Positions 33,537-42,136 of a stretch of 45,092 bases of DNA are shown piece by piece; the first letter of the stretch is position 1, and each line of letters begins with the position of its first letter. Source of the DNA: Labilithrix sp. (lineage in GTDB: Bacteria > Myxococcota_A > Polyangia > Polyangiales > Polyangiaceae); the NCBI GenBank assembly GCA_019637195.1, contig JAHBWA010000067.1:1-45092 (forward strand), read 5' to 3'. The translations under genes and the position numbers were made by a program. The notes under the pieces are model-generated. The model was not told the DNA's origin. It was given only the letters and a program-made list of their open reading frames with translations, and ran no database searches.

Positions 33537-35788
33537 CAGCCGCCGCCCTCGGCGCGCTGCTTCACGCGGCCCGGGTACGCGCCCTCCGGGTAGCGGTCGA
33601 CGATGTCCTTGTACATCTTGCTGGCCGTCACCTTGTCGCCCGCGTCCCACTCCACGTCCGCGAGGCCGACGACCGCCGGCATGTAGTTCGGGTTGATCGA
33701 CAGCACGCGCTTGTAGGACGCACGCGCGCCCGCGAGGTCACGCTGCGCGTAGGCGATCGCCGCGAGCCCGGTGAGCGCCTCGGAGTCGCTCGGGTTCTTC
33801 TCCACCGCGGCCGTGAACAGCGCGCGGGCGCGCTCGTAGTCGCCCTTGACGCGGGCGCGCTCGCCCTGGCTGACGAGCGTGCGCACGTCCGTCGGGAGCG
33901 CGCCGCCGCCGCCACCAGCGCCGCCGCCCGCGGGCCGAGCGGCCGCCCCGGCGTCGGGCACGCTGGCCGCGCTCGCGACGGGCTCGGAGACGCCCGCGTC
34001 GCGCGCGGCCGAAGGGACCGCGCGATCGGCGAAGGCGCGGAGGAGCGGCAGGAGCGGGTGCGCGCGCGTCATCGCGACGAGGCGCTCGACCTCGGCCTTC
34101 GCGCCGGCGCCGTCGCCCGAGCGCGCCAGCGCGTACACGAGCGCCGCGCGCGCGCGGCCCGGCCCGGTCTCCGCGCTCGACGCGACCTTCAAGCGCTCGA
34201 CGACCATGGACCAGAGCGGCTCGGCTTCGGCGAGGTCGAGCGCCGCGAGGACGTAGGCCGTCTCGGGATCGAGCGCGCGCTGCGCGGAGCTCGCCGCGAT
34301 CCTCGCGACGAGCGCGCGCGCTCCCTCGCGATCGCCCGAGATGCGAGCCGCGTCGATCTTCGCGCGGAGCGCGGCCGGATCCTCCGGCGCCACGAGCAGC
34401 GCGTCGTCCGCCGCCTTGCGCGCGGCCGCGGCCAGGTCGCTCAGGTTGTCGCGCACGATGCGGTGGTCGTCGGCCGCGTCCGCCGGCAAGAGCCTCGACT
34501 TGAGCCACGCGACGTCGGCGCGGACGGCCGCGAGGCGCGCGACGCCGAGCAGGACGTGCGGATCCTTCTCCGAGAGCGCGCTCGCCTTGTCGAGGCTCTC
34601 CTTCGCGAGCTCGAGGTTGCCGTCCGCGAGCGCCTTCTCGCCCGTCGCGAGGAACGTGGCGACGCGCGGGTCGACCGCGGCCGCGGGCGCCGGCGGCTTG
34701 CCGCCGAGCGTCGTCCCGAGGTTCTTCTGCGCCCACACCGCGCCGAGCATCAGCGCGCAGCCGGCGACCACCGCCGCCACGATGAAGCCGCCGACGCCGC
34801 GCCGGCGCGGGGCCAGGCCGTCGGAGATCGACGCGGAGGAGCCGCGGCCGCGATCGCGCTCCTCCTCGATCTCCGCGCGCAGCGAGCGCTGCACGCGCGG
34901 CGGCAGCGGCGACGAGACGTCGCTGACGGGCGACGCCGACGCGATCGCCGAGTCGCTCGCCGCCGAGGCCGGCTCGCGGAGCGGGCCCGGATCGGACGAG
35001 CGCCGCGCGCGCTCCGGGAGCGGCGGCGGGTTCGACACCCGCGGCGTCGCCGGCGGCGGCGGCGGCGGCCGCTTCAGCGGCACCGTGTTCATGCTGTCGC
35101 GCTGGCGCGGGGGCGGCACCGGCGGCGGCGCGCTCGCGACCTTGACGGCCGGCGGCTCGGTCGCGGCCTTCACCGCCGGCTCGAACGAGGGCTCGGGCTG
35201 GCGCTCGGTCGCCGGAGGCGGCGCCGACAGGACACGCGGGACCGGGGGAGGCGCCGCGACCGGAATCGCGGGCTCGGATGTGAGCGGACCGGTCCCGATC
35301 AGCGTCGTCTTGTTCGATCCGTCGTTGTTGCCGTCGGGCGGCGGCGCGGGGAACTCCGGCTTCGTCGCCTGGCGCGGGCGCGCGGAGCCTTGAGCGAGGG
35401 CCGACGACGCGGGACCGAGGCCGTCCTGGGTCTTGACGGGCCGCCCGGAGTGCTGGCTCCGCTTCGCCGCCTCGCGCTGCTCGAAGAACGGCACGAGCTC
35501 CGGGATCTGCCCGATCGCCTTGGGAGGCAGGCCGCCGCGTGACAGCCGGTCGTTGCGCTCGACCAGGTAGCCCTGGATGGCCCGCTGAAGCTCGCGGAGC
35601 GAGGTGAAGACGAGCGTCCTGCCGTCGCCGGTGGTGACGTTCCAGAAGTCTTCGCTGAAGTCACCGTCGCTGCGGCGGATCTTGAACTTGTGCCCACAGT
35701 TGGTGCACTTGACGGTCGTGCCGCGCCCGCTGACGAGCGCGTCGTCGAACTCGTACTCGGTGCTGCACCGCTCGCATTTGACGTCCAT
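33536..35788 (-). CDS. MJ0042-type zinc-ribbon, single-span membrane protein with C-terminal TPRs
   Basis: 750 residues. The N-terminus has a zinc ribbon with C5, C8, C28 and C31 (MDVKCERC...KCTNCGHKFKIRR), then a small domain (DFWNVTTGDGRTLVFTSLRE to about 110) resembling domains found next to this ribbon in myxobacteria. A long Pro-rich linker spans about 120-310. One membrane helix (GGFIVAAVVAGCALMLGAVW) is at about 333-354, so the ribbon should be cytoplasmic and the TPRs (about 380-745, clear units at the end such as GDYERARALFTAAVEKNPSD) periplasmic. It is the first gene of the long operon. Sensor or scaffold function is inferred from architecture alone. Confidence 0.88.
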   Translation of the reverse strand: MDVKCERCSTEYEFDDALVSGRGTTVKCTNCGHKFKIRRSDGDFSEDFWNVTTGDGRTLVFTSLRELQRAIQGYLVERNDRLSRGGLPPKAIGQIPELVPFFEQREAAKRSQHSGRPVKTQDGLGPASSALAQGSARPRQATKPEFPAPPPDGNNDGSNKTTLIGTGPLTSEPAIPVAAPPPVPRVLSAPPPATERQPEPSFEPAVKAATEPPAVKVASAPPPVPPPRQRDSMNTVPLKRPPPPPPATPRVSNPPPLPERARRSSDPGPLREPASAASDSAIASASPVSDVSSPLPPRVQRSLRAEIEEERDRGRGSSASISDGLAPRRRGVGGFIVAAVVAGCALMLGAVWAQKNLGTTLGGKPPAPAAAVDPRVATFLATGEKALADGNLELAKESLDKASALSEKDPHVLLGVARLAAVRADVAWLKSRLLPADAADDHRIVRDNLSDLAAAARKAADDALLVAPEDPAALRAKIDAARISGDREGARALVARIAASSAQRALDPETAYVLAALDLAEAEPLWSMVVERLKVASSAETGPGRARAALVYALARSGDGAGAKAEVERLVAMTRAHPLLPLLRAFADRAVPSAARDAGVSEPVASAASVPDAGAAARPAGGGAGGGGGALPTDVRTLVSQGERARVKGDYERARALFTAAVEKNPSDSEALTGLAAIAYAQRDLAGARASYKRVLSINPNYMPAVVGLADVEWDAGDKVTASKMYKDIVDRYPEGAYPGRVKQRAEGGG

Positions 35789-36313
35789 CGCGAAGCGCTC
35801 GCCGGATCAGGAAGGGCCAGAGGAGGTCGAAACGGCCGGCGGACACGCCCGTGTGATCCGCCGGTGTGCGCGAAGCCCACCGAGCGCGGTCGCCGGGTGA
35901 GATCGAGCGTTTCCACGCTATCACGCGGAGTGTGGGCGCGGAGACTTAGCAGCCTTGCCCGGCGGTCCCCCGGCAGCGAGGACCGCCCCCGCCGCGCTTA
36001 TCGAACCGCGGCATCGCGGCCAGTCCGGCCGGTCCCGACCCGCCCGCCCCGGCTCCCTCCGTGGGACGGTTGGGCTCGCTCCCCTGACGCGCCGTCCACA
36101 GCCGACGTGAACGGCCGTGCACGCCCGGCGCCCGGGCCCGCTCTCCTTGCGGATTTTCGCCGTCTTCGGCGTACCTTGTCTGGGGCACGACGGTTGCTAC
36201 CCTCTTGTCGGCGAAACAACGGGCTCGTTCGAGGCTCCCACGCTGCCGTGGGGACGAGGACGGGCCGGGCCCGAGCGCTCGTTGCGGACAGCCGGGGTCG
36301 AGGACGCAAAACC
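35789..36313. other. 525-bp divergent intergenic region
   Basis: This gap separates the long minus-strand operon from the Cys-rich lipoprotein gene and must hold promoters for both. I see no gene with plausible codon use in it. Apart from one sigma70-like site at 36176-36203, no repeat, RNA or operator stands out. Confidence 0.6.
36176..36203 (+). promoter_or_regulatory. Possible sigma70-type promoter for the Cys-rich lipoprotein gene
   Basis: TTGTCT (36176-36181) and TACCCT (36198-36203) are 16 bases apart and lie about 110 bases before the ATG. The match to the consensus is partial. Confidence 0.35.
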
Positions 36314-37378
36314 ATGATGATGAAGCGCGCAGTCTCCTTCGTTCTCTTCGGGCTCGGCAGCGCCGTCTTGTTCGGCTGCCCGATCTACCCGGCCGACCGC
36401 GACCATCGCGTCTGCGTCGGCGGCGAGTGCTTCGACTGCCCCGACTCCTACTACTCCCGCGCGTGCACGGACTGGACGTGCAACGACGCGCTCGACTGCC
36501 CGAGCGGCTACTCGTGCACGAGCGACCGCCGCTGCCGTCTCACCGGCGAGACCCCCACCCCGCCCGGCGGCGACACCGCCTGCACGAAGCCGTCGGACTG
36601 CACGACCGGCAACTGCGGCGCAGACAACAAGTGCCACGCGGGCGACTGCTCGACGACCGGCTGCCCGGCCACGTTCGTGTGCCGCCTCGGTAGCGGCGCG
36701 GGCGGCGTGCCCGCGTGCGTGCCCATCGGCGGCGACGGCGGCGGCGGCACGTCGTCCTGCCAGAGCGACGACGACTGCCCGACCCCCGCCGGCTCGAAGT
36801 GCCTGACCGGCGCGTGCGTCCCGCCGCAGGACCAGTGCGTCGACGCCACGCAGTGCCCGGCGGCGGCCCAGTGCGTCGACGGCGCGTGCACCCCGTCGTG
36901 CAGCGCGAACAAGCCCTGCCCGACGGGCTACGCGTGCGACACCGCGAAGGGCGTCTGCACCGGCAACCCGACGCCGTGCACGAGCTCCGCGCAGTGCACG
37001 GGCGGCAAGGCGTGCGTGCAGGAGCACTGCGTCGATCCCTGCGGGCCCGGCGGCACCTGCGCCGCGGGCCTGAAGTGCATCGACGGCGGGTGCACCCCCG
37101 ATCAGCGGCCGGTCTTCACCTGCACCACGGACGGCGCCCAGGACAGCTGCCAGCAGGGCAGCATCTGCCTCCGCCACAGCTGCTACATCGGCTGCGATCC
37201 CGAGGCGACCGACGCGTGCAAGAACGCCGACACGTTCAACCAGTGCAAGGCGGTCACGACCAGCTCCGGCACGTACAACGTCTGCGGCTCGACGAACAAC
37301 CTCGGCACCGAGTGCGACCCGACGCAGAGCAGGAACTGCGCGTCGCCGCTCATCTGCATCGACGGCTACTGCAAGTGA
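36314..37378 (+). CDS. Cys-rich repeat lipoprotein
   Basis: 354 residues; three consecutive ATGs (36314, 36317, 36320) are all in frame. MKRAVSFVLFGLGSAVLFGC is a lipoprotein signal with the lipid Cys near residue 22. The mature protein is a chain of small disulphide-type modules, each with spaced Cys such as CVDATQCPAAAQCVDGACTP, CPTGYACDTAKGVC and CTSSAQCTGGKACVQEHCVDPC, separated by Gly/Thr/Pro linkers. Similar Dickkopf- or EGF-like Cys-rich lipoproteins are common in Myxococcota; their roles are mostly unknown. It should be surface- or periplasm-exposed and need an oxidising environment. It stands alone, convergent with the methyltransferase gene. Confidence 0.88.
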   Translation: MMMKRAVSFVLFGLGSAVLFGCPIYPADRDHRVCVGGECFDCPDSYYSRACTDWTCNDALDCPSGYSCTSDRRCRLTGETPTPPGGDTACTKPSDCTTGNCGADNKCHAGDCSTTGCPATFVCRLGSGAGGVPACVPIGGDGGGGTSSCQSDDDCPTPAGSKCLTGACVPPQDQCVDATQCPAAAQCVDGACTPSCSANKPCPTGYACDTAKGVCTGNPTPCTSSAQCTGGKACVQEHCVDPCGPGGTCAAGLKCIDGGCTPDQRPVFTCTTDGAQDSCQQGSICLRHSCYIGCDPEATDACKNADTFNQCKAVTTSSGTYNVCGSTNNLGTECDPTQSRNCASPLICIDGYCK

Positions 37379-37433
37379 CGTGATCCGGGCGGCGGGCGCG
37401 AGGCTGGCAAGCCCTCGCTCCGCCGCCGCGCGC

Positions 37434-37529
37434 TCAGCGGCGGCGACCGCTCACGACGCCCGCGTTCAGCGGGGGCGACCCGCTCACGACGCCCGCGTCA
37501 GCGGCGGCGACCGCTCACGACGCCGACGT
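37434..37529. repeat. Three 32-bp tandem repeats; the last is the methyltransferase 3' end
   Basis: Copies lie exactly end to end at 37434-37465, 37466-37497 and 37498-37529. The third contains the gene's stop triplet (37498-37500) and its final codons (VGVVSGRRR). The first copy differs from it at two positions; the middle one has one substitution and a one-base shift. The 32-bp period is not a multiple of three. There are no unique spacers, so this is not a CRISPR array. Confidence 0.92.
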
Positions 37530-38391
37530 TCACCGTCATCGCGAAGGTCCGGTCGCTCCAGTATTTGTCGATCGCGTCGCGGACGTAGTCGAACGGATCG
37601 ACCTGGGCGCCGGCCGCGTCCGGCGCGGCGTCGAGCGCGAGGTTCACTCGGAACTCGGGCATGAGGAGCAGGCGGGTGACCGGGTCCTCGAAGAAGCCCC
37701 GCCCTCCCGCGAACTCGAGCGTGCGCGTGCGCACGTCGACGTCGACGTACTCGAACCCGACGGCCTCGAGCTCTTGCTCGAGCAGCTCGCCCGTCGGCCG
37801 AAGCTGCATCGCGGCCTCGACGGCGTTCGTGAGGTCCACGAGCTCGTGCTTCAGCGCGCACTCGCGGAGCAGGTCGGCGATCTCGACGAAGGAGCCGCGG
37901 AGCGGCATCGCGATGAGGGCCTGCCCGCGCGGCGCGACGATGCGCGCGAGCTCCTCGAGCAGCAGCCGGCGCTCCGCGGGGGCGGCGAGCGGGTGGATCG
38001 TGAACGCGTGCGAGAACGCGCCCCCCGGGTAGGCGAGCGGGAGCGCGTCGGTCACGCGGTAGTCGAACGCGACGCTCGCGTCGCCCTTCACGAGGGCCGC
38101 GGCCTTCGCGCGCGCGAGCTCGATCGCGTAAGGCGAGGCGTCCGAGCCGTGCACGTGGACGTTCGGGAGCCGGTCGACCAGGAGGCGATCGGGGTAACCG
38201 GTGCGGCACTGGACGTGGCAGACGCGGGCGTCGCGCCCGCCGGCGAGCATGCCGACGAGGCGCTCACCGAAGAACGAGAGGTAGCGCGGGACGACGAACG
38301 TCTCGAAGATCGCCGCCTCCTCGTGGCCGAGATGGCGCGCCGGGGAGGTCGCGATCTCGCCTCTGGGAGGAGGGAACGACGATCGGGTCAC
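37498..38391 (-). CDS. SAM-dependent methyltransferase (class I-like)
   Basis: 297 residues from GTG 38391, overlapping the HEAT-repeat gene's stop by four bases. The Rossmann pattern is visible: motif I is DARVCHVQCRTGYPDRLL (a Cys/Thr/Gly version of GxGxG), then VHGSDASPYAIELARAKAA with the ribose-binding Asp, DALPLAYPGGAFSHAFTIHPL, and LLLEELARIVAPRGQALIAMPLRG as the late strand. The substrate cannot be told. The C-terminal third (FVEIADLLRE to the end) is outside the core fold. It is translationally coupled to a HEAT-repeat protein, and its 3' end is repeated downstream. Confidence 0.85.
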   Translation of the reverse strand: MTRSSFPPPRGEIATSPARHLGHEEAAIFETFVVPRYLSFFGERLVGMLAGGRDARVCHVQCRTGYPDRLLVDRLPNVHVHGSDASPYAIELARAKAAALVKGDASVAFDYRVTDALPLAYPGGAFSHAFTIHPLAAPAERRLLLEELARIVAPRGQALIAMPLRGSFVEIADLLRECALKHELVDLTNAVEAAMQLRPTGELLEQELEAVGFEYVDVDVRTRTLEFAGGRGFFEDPVTRLLLMPEFRVNLALDAAPDAAGAQVDPFDYVRDAIDKYWSDRTFAMTVNVGVVSGRRR

Positions 38392-39074
38392 CGCTTGCCC
38401 TTGGCCGGTCGCGGCGGCGGCGGCGGGTTCGCCTCGGCCGCCATCTCCTCCAGGATCTCGCGAGCCTCGTGGGCGAGATCGGCGATCGACACGCGCTCGC
38501 CTCCCTCTTCGTCGTCGAGCTGCACCTGCCGGCCGTCACGCTCGAGCTTCGCGAGCAGCGGGATGGCGGCCGGATCGCCGAGCTCGGCCATCGCCTCGAT
38601 CGCCGCGGCCACGACCTCGGCGTCGTCGTTCTGCAGGAAACGCCCGAGCAGCTTCGCGCAGCCGGGCTCGCCGACCTCGGCGAGCAGGAACGGCAGCTCG
38701 CCGAGCGCGGGGTTGCCCTTCGGCAGCCGCACGAGCGCGCGCTCGATGCCGAGCGCGACCTCCTTGAAGCGATCGAACGCGAGCCCCTCGAGCGCCTCGC
38801 CGGCGGCGATGCGCGCCTCGGGCGAGACGCCGCCGAGGATGTCGATGAGGAGATCGACGACCGCGTCGCCCTCGAGATCCCCGAGGAGGACCGCGAGCCG
38901 CACGAGGCGGATCGAGGCCTCGGTCTCGTCCTCGAGCGCGAGCGCGGCCGCGGTGGCGGCGCGCAGCTCGGGGATGAGCTTCGCGTCGCCCTCGCCACGC
39001 AGCGCCGTGTGGTGTGCGCGCGCGGCGCGTTCAGCCTCGAACAGTGCGGTGAGCGTCTCGCCGATCGTCGCCAT
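38388..39074 (-). CDS. HEAT-repeat protein
   Basis: 228 residues. ATG 39074 has a perfect AAGGAGG ribosome site (39082-39088) seven bases upstream, set inside a 12-bp palindrome AGGAGGCCTCCT (39076-39087). The protein consists of helical pairs typical of HEAT repeats, e.g. VSPEARIAAGEALEGLAFDRF, PALGELPFLLAEVGEPGCAKLLGRF and DDAEVVAAAIEAMAELGDPAAIPLLAKL. The C-terminal tail is Pro- and Lys-rich (PPPPPRPAKGKR). HEAT proteins act as adaptors. Coupling to the methyltransferase suggests it presents that enzyme's target, which is inferred. Confidence 0.85.
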   Translation of the reverse strand: MATIGETLTALFEAERAARAHHTALRGEGDAKLIPELRAATAAALALEDETEASIRLVRLAVLLGDLEGDAVVDLLIDILGGVSPEARIAAGEALEGLAFDRFKEVALGIERALVRLPKGNPALGELPFLLAEVGEPGCAKLLGRFLQNDDAEVVAAAIEAMAELGDPAAIPLLAKLERDGRQVQLDDEEGGERVSIADLAHEAREILEEMAAEANPPPPPRPAKGKR

Positions 39075-39169
39075 GAGGAGGCCTCCTTATCACGGATCGC
39101 GGGCTGCCCTCGCGGCGAACGAGGCGCCGAGCGAGGAATGTCACCGTCGTACTGGTAGTCTCTCCTCTT

Positions 39170-40033
39170 GTGACGACGGCGGTGCGGACGGCGTTCGGCG
39201 ATCGCTGGCTCTGGGTCGGCCTGGGGGTGCTCGTGTTCGTCGTGCTGGGGTCCGGCTCGCCGGCGCTCCTCCCGGCCAAGGCGCACGCCGCGCCCCCGCG
39301 GAGCGACGACGACGCGTCCCCGCGCGAGCTCGGCGGCGACGCCACCTGCCCGCCGGGCACGGCGCCCGACGGCGAGGCGTGCGTTCACCTCACGGCCGCG
39401 GACGACGGGCCCGTGGCGGAGGCGCGGGCGAACACGCACCGCGAGCGCTCGGGCCGGGTGACGACCTACGAGCAGATCCCGCGGCTGCCCGAGCGCCCGG
39501 CCGACTACGATCTCTATCGCTACCCTATCCCGCCGGGCCTCGCGGGCGGCCACCACGTCGTCTCGGGCTACGATCTCGATCTCCCCGACGCGAAGCAGCG
39601 GCGCGGCCCGACCCTCCGGCACGTCGGGCACGGCGCCGTCGATCTGCCGCAGGTGAAGGGTACGCCTGTCCAGATGCTCGCGCTCGAGCACCAGGAGGGC
39701 GACGCGGAGGTGCTCTACGCGGGCGCGCTCTTCGGGCTCACCGTGCTCACGCGCCACACCCTCCGCGAGGGCGGGCGGACGCGCGACTACGTCATGCTCC
39801 TCGGCCACCTCGACTCGATCGCGCCGGGCGTCGGCGTCGGGACGACGGTGAAGGAGGGGCAGGTCGTCGGCGCCGTGGGCGACACCGGCTCGCCGAGCCT
39901 CGTCCACCTGCACCTCGAGATCCGGCGCGTGCGCGAGGGGATCGATCTGGCGCGGGTCCCGGCGGGCGCGTCGATGATCGCCGACTCGGTCACCGTCGTC
40001 TGCGATCCGAGAAACGTCCTGCCGCTCCGCTGA
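39170..40033 (+). CDS. M23 family (LytM-like) peptidase-type protein
   Basis: 287 residues from GTG 39170. The N-terminus has a hydrophobic segment (WLWVGLGVLVFVVLG, about 13-27) that is a signal or membrane anchor. The catalytic zinc ligands of M23 peptidases are all visible: H154 and D158 in HVGHGAVDLP, H246 and H248 in LVHLHLEIR, with the accessory His213 in LGHLDS. EGQVVGAVGDTG is also typical. M23 enzymes cut peptide cross-bridges in peptidoglycan, so a cell-wall or predatory role is possible. It is divergent from the HEAT-repeat gene. The ribosome site is poor. Confidence 0.88.
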   Translation: MTTAVRTAFGDRWLWVGLGVLVFVVLGSGSPALLPAKAHAAPPRSDDDASPRELGGDATCPPGTAPDGEACVHLTAADDGPVAEARANTHRERSGRVTTYEQIPRLPERPADYDLYRYPIPPGLAGGHHVVSGYDLDLPDAKQRRGPTLRHVGHGAVDLPQVKGTPVQMLALEHQEGDAEVLYAGALFGLTVLTRHTLREGGRTRDYVMLLGHLDSIAPGVGVGTTVKEGQVVGAVGDTGSPSLVHLHLEIRRVREGIDLARVPAGASMIADSVTVVCDPRNVLPLR

Positions 40034-40350
40034 CCGCGACGGGCGCGGGTGCCTCCGTGCGCCACCGACGAGCGGCGCCGTCGACTGGCGCGACGCGCGG
40101 GGCCTCGCCGTTGCTTGGGAGGCAACATCCACCCCGCCCGCTGCCCCGCCGGCGCCCGCAGCGCTCCTCGGCGCACACCGGCCCCTCGGCAGCCCGGTAG
40201 CGTCCCTCGGTCCTCCCCGGCGCCCGGAGAACGCCGGAGAACGACGCAGCCGACTGCAAGCGTTGCGCAGCAAATTGCGCGACAAAAGATGCGTTGAGAC
40301 GCTCGCTCGCCTTGCGCCCGGGCAACGCCCGCGCGACGATTGTCCCACAC
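40034..40350 (+). other. 317-bp region upstream of the second Ser/Thr kinase
   Basis: No gene is supported here. A locally AT-richer stretch at 40255-40295 with two TTGCGC words, 12 bases apart, may hold the kinase promoter but matches no consensus well. A short direct repeat CGGAGAACGC is at about 40225-40243. Confidence 0.4.
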
Positions 40351-41904
40351 GTGTCCATCCCCTCCGCCGCGCGCCTGGACGACACCGCTCCGACGGACCC
40401 GCGTTCGTTGGTCTGTCCACGCTGCCGTGCGTCATGGGCCGAGAGCGAGGCGCCGCCCGTGTGCCCGACGGACGGCACGAGCCTCGTCCGCGGGCGCGAC
40501 CTCGCCGCCGCCGAGAGCGACCCGATGCTCGGCCGCACGCTCGAGGGGCGCTACACGATCATGACCCGCCTCGGGTCCGGCTCGATGGGCACGGTCTACC
40601 GCGCGAAGCAGCACGCGATGGGCCGCGAGGTCGCGATCAAGATCCTCCGCGGCGACCGGGCGATCGACGACACCGCGAAGGCGCGCTTCATGCGCGAGGC
40701 GCGCGCCAACAGCCTCCTCGCCTCCCCCAACACCGTCACGGTCTTCGACTTCGGTCAGAGCGAGAGCGGCGAGTTTTACCTGGCGATGGAGCTGCTCGAA
40801 GGCGAGAGCCTCGGGCAGCGCCTCACGCGCGTCGGCCGGCTGCCGATCCCGCTCGCCGTCGACGCCGCGCGCCAGGCGCTCCGCTCGCTGTCGGAGGCGC
40901 ACGCCAAGGGGATCATCCACCGCGACCTCAAGCCCGACAACCTGTTCTTCGCGCGCATGATGACGAGCGCGGTCGGCTCGGCCGCGGGCGACGCGCACGA
41001 AGAGATCGTCAAGGTGCTCGACTTCGGCATCGCGAAGCTGATCCGCGACTCCGACGAGCCGATGGGCGTGGTCGAGACGCAGGCCGGGACGGTCTTCGGG
41101 ACGCCCCGCTACATGTCGCCCGAGCAAGCGCAGGGCAAGCCGCTCGACGCGCGCACGGACCTCTACTCCCTCGGCGTCATCGTCTACCAGATGCTCACCG
41201 GGCGCCCGCCCTTCACCGACAACGACGCGGTCGTCGTGATGGCGCGGCACATCAAGTCGGTGCCGAAGCGCCCGAACGAGGTCGCCCCGGACGCGAACGT
41301 CCCGAAGGAGCTCGAGGACGTCGTCATGCGCGCGCTCTCGAAGGATCCGGTCGAGCGCCAGGCGAGCGCCGACGTCTTCGCGGGCGAGCTGCTCGCCGCG
41401 CTCGAGGCGCAGGGCGCGATGTCGAGCGGCGTCCGCGCGTCGATCACCAACGCCGCCGGCATCCGGGTCCCCGACTCGATGCGGCCGCCGGCGATCTCGC
41501 TGCCGGTCGCGCCCGCGCCGAAGCGGACCGTGGGCGGCCTGCCGCTCGCGCTGGTCGCCGCGGCGCTCCCGGTGATCATCCTCGTCGCGGCGGCTGGCGT
41601 GTACCTCGGTCTGCGAAGCGGCAAGCACCCGGCGCCGATCGTCGAGCCGAGCGCGCGCGCGACGGCGCCGGCGGCGGCGGTGAGCGGCACGGAGCCCGGG
41701 GCGACGATCGAGCTGAACGACACGGACGAGCCGCCGACGGTCACGCCCGACTCGCTCCCCAGGGCGCAGCCCGTCCCGACGCCCCCGCCGCGCCCGACCT
41801 CCGGCAAGGGGGGGCGCGCGCCGAAGAGCACCCCCGCGGCGAAGGCGACCGGCAACGCTCCGGCGCAGCCGTCGTCCACGTCGAACTACGGCGTCTTCGA
41901 GTAG
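40351..41904 (+). CDS. Zinc-ribbon Ser/Thr protein kinase with one membrane span
   Basis: 517 residues from GTG 40351; a TTG at 40294 would extend it. A short zinc ribbon (C22, C25, C38 and CPTDG) precedes the kinase at about 65-350: glycine loop LGSGSMGTVY (74-83), Lys97 in AIK, HRDLKPDN (190-197), DFG (224-226), and FGTPRYMSPEQAQG. Unlike the kinase at 7524 it is an RD kinase with full motifs. A membrane helix (GLPLALVAAALPVIILVAAAGVYLG) is at about 396-420, followed by a Pro/Thr-rich external tail of about 95 residues. This is the PknB-like layout common in Myxococcota. A 25-bp repeat array follows its stop. Confidence 0.93.
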   Translation: MSIPSAARLDDTAPTDPRSLVCPRCRASWAESEAPPVCPTDGTSLVRGRDLAAAESDPMLGRTLEGRYTIMTRLGSGSMGTVYRAKQHAMGREVAIKILRGDRAIDDTAKARFMREARANSLLASPNTVTVFDFGQSESGEFYLAMELLEGESLGQRLTRVGRLPIPLAVDAARQALRSLSEAHAKGIIHRDLKPDNLFFARMMTSAVGSAAGDAHEEIVKVLDFGIAKLIRDSDEPMGVVETQAGTVFGTPRYMSPEQAQGKPLDARTDLYSLGVIVYQMLTGRPPFTDNDAVVVMARHIKSVPKRPNEVAPDANVPKELEDVVMRALSKDPVERQASADVFAGELLAALEAQGAMSSGVRASITNAAGIRVPDSMRPPAISLPVAPAPKRTVGGLPLALVAAALPVIILVAAAGVYLGLRSGKHPAPIVEPSARATAPAAAVSGTEPGATIELNDTDEPPTVTPDSLPRAQPVPTPPPRPTSGKGGRAPKSTPAAKATGNAPAQPSSTSNYGVFE

Positions 41905-41918
41905 CGCTCGGCAGGGCC

Positions 41919-42004
41919 GCGCTCCATCCGCTCGCGCGACGTCGCGCTCCATCCGCTCGCGCGACGTCGCGCTCCATCCGCTCGGCGAGGCGGCGCGCGA
42001 CGTC
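41919..42004. repeat. 25-bp tandem repeats downstream of the kinase gene
   Basis: Exact copies of GCGCTCCATCCGCTCGCGCG plus ACGTC at 41919-41943 and 41944-41968, then a third copy whose first 16 bases match (41969-41984). GCGCGACGTC recurs at 41995-42004. Unlike the other arrays it does not include the gene's own 3' end. Confidence 0.85.
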
Positions 42005-42136
42005 GCGCGGTGCGCCGTCGTGGCGATTCGACCCAGGACGCGCGCGCGATCCGCGGCAGGAGGAAGCACTAGCGCGACCGCAGGAGCCGCGGGACGCAGG
42101 TTCGAATCGGCACGAAAGTCGCGTAGAGGTAGGCGC

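Noticed and set aside
37434..37529. Possible CRISPR array
   Set aside because: The 32-bp units abut with no unique spacers, one unit is the end of a coding gene, and no cas gene is near.
42100..42125. A GGTTCGAATC string resembling a tRNA T-loop
   Set aside because: The flanking bases do not form a T-stem, and no anticodon arm or acceptor stem can be folded around it.
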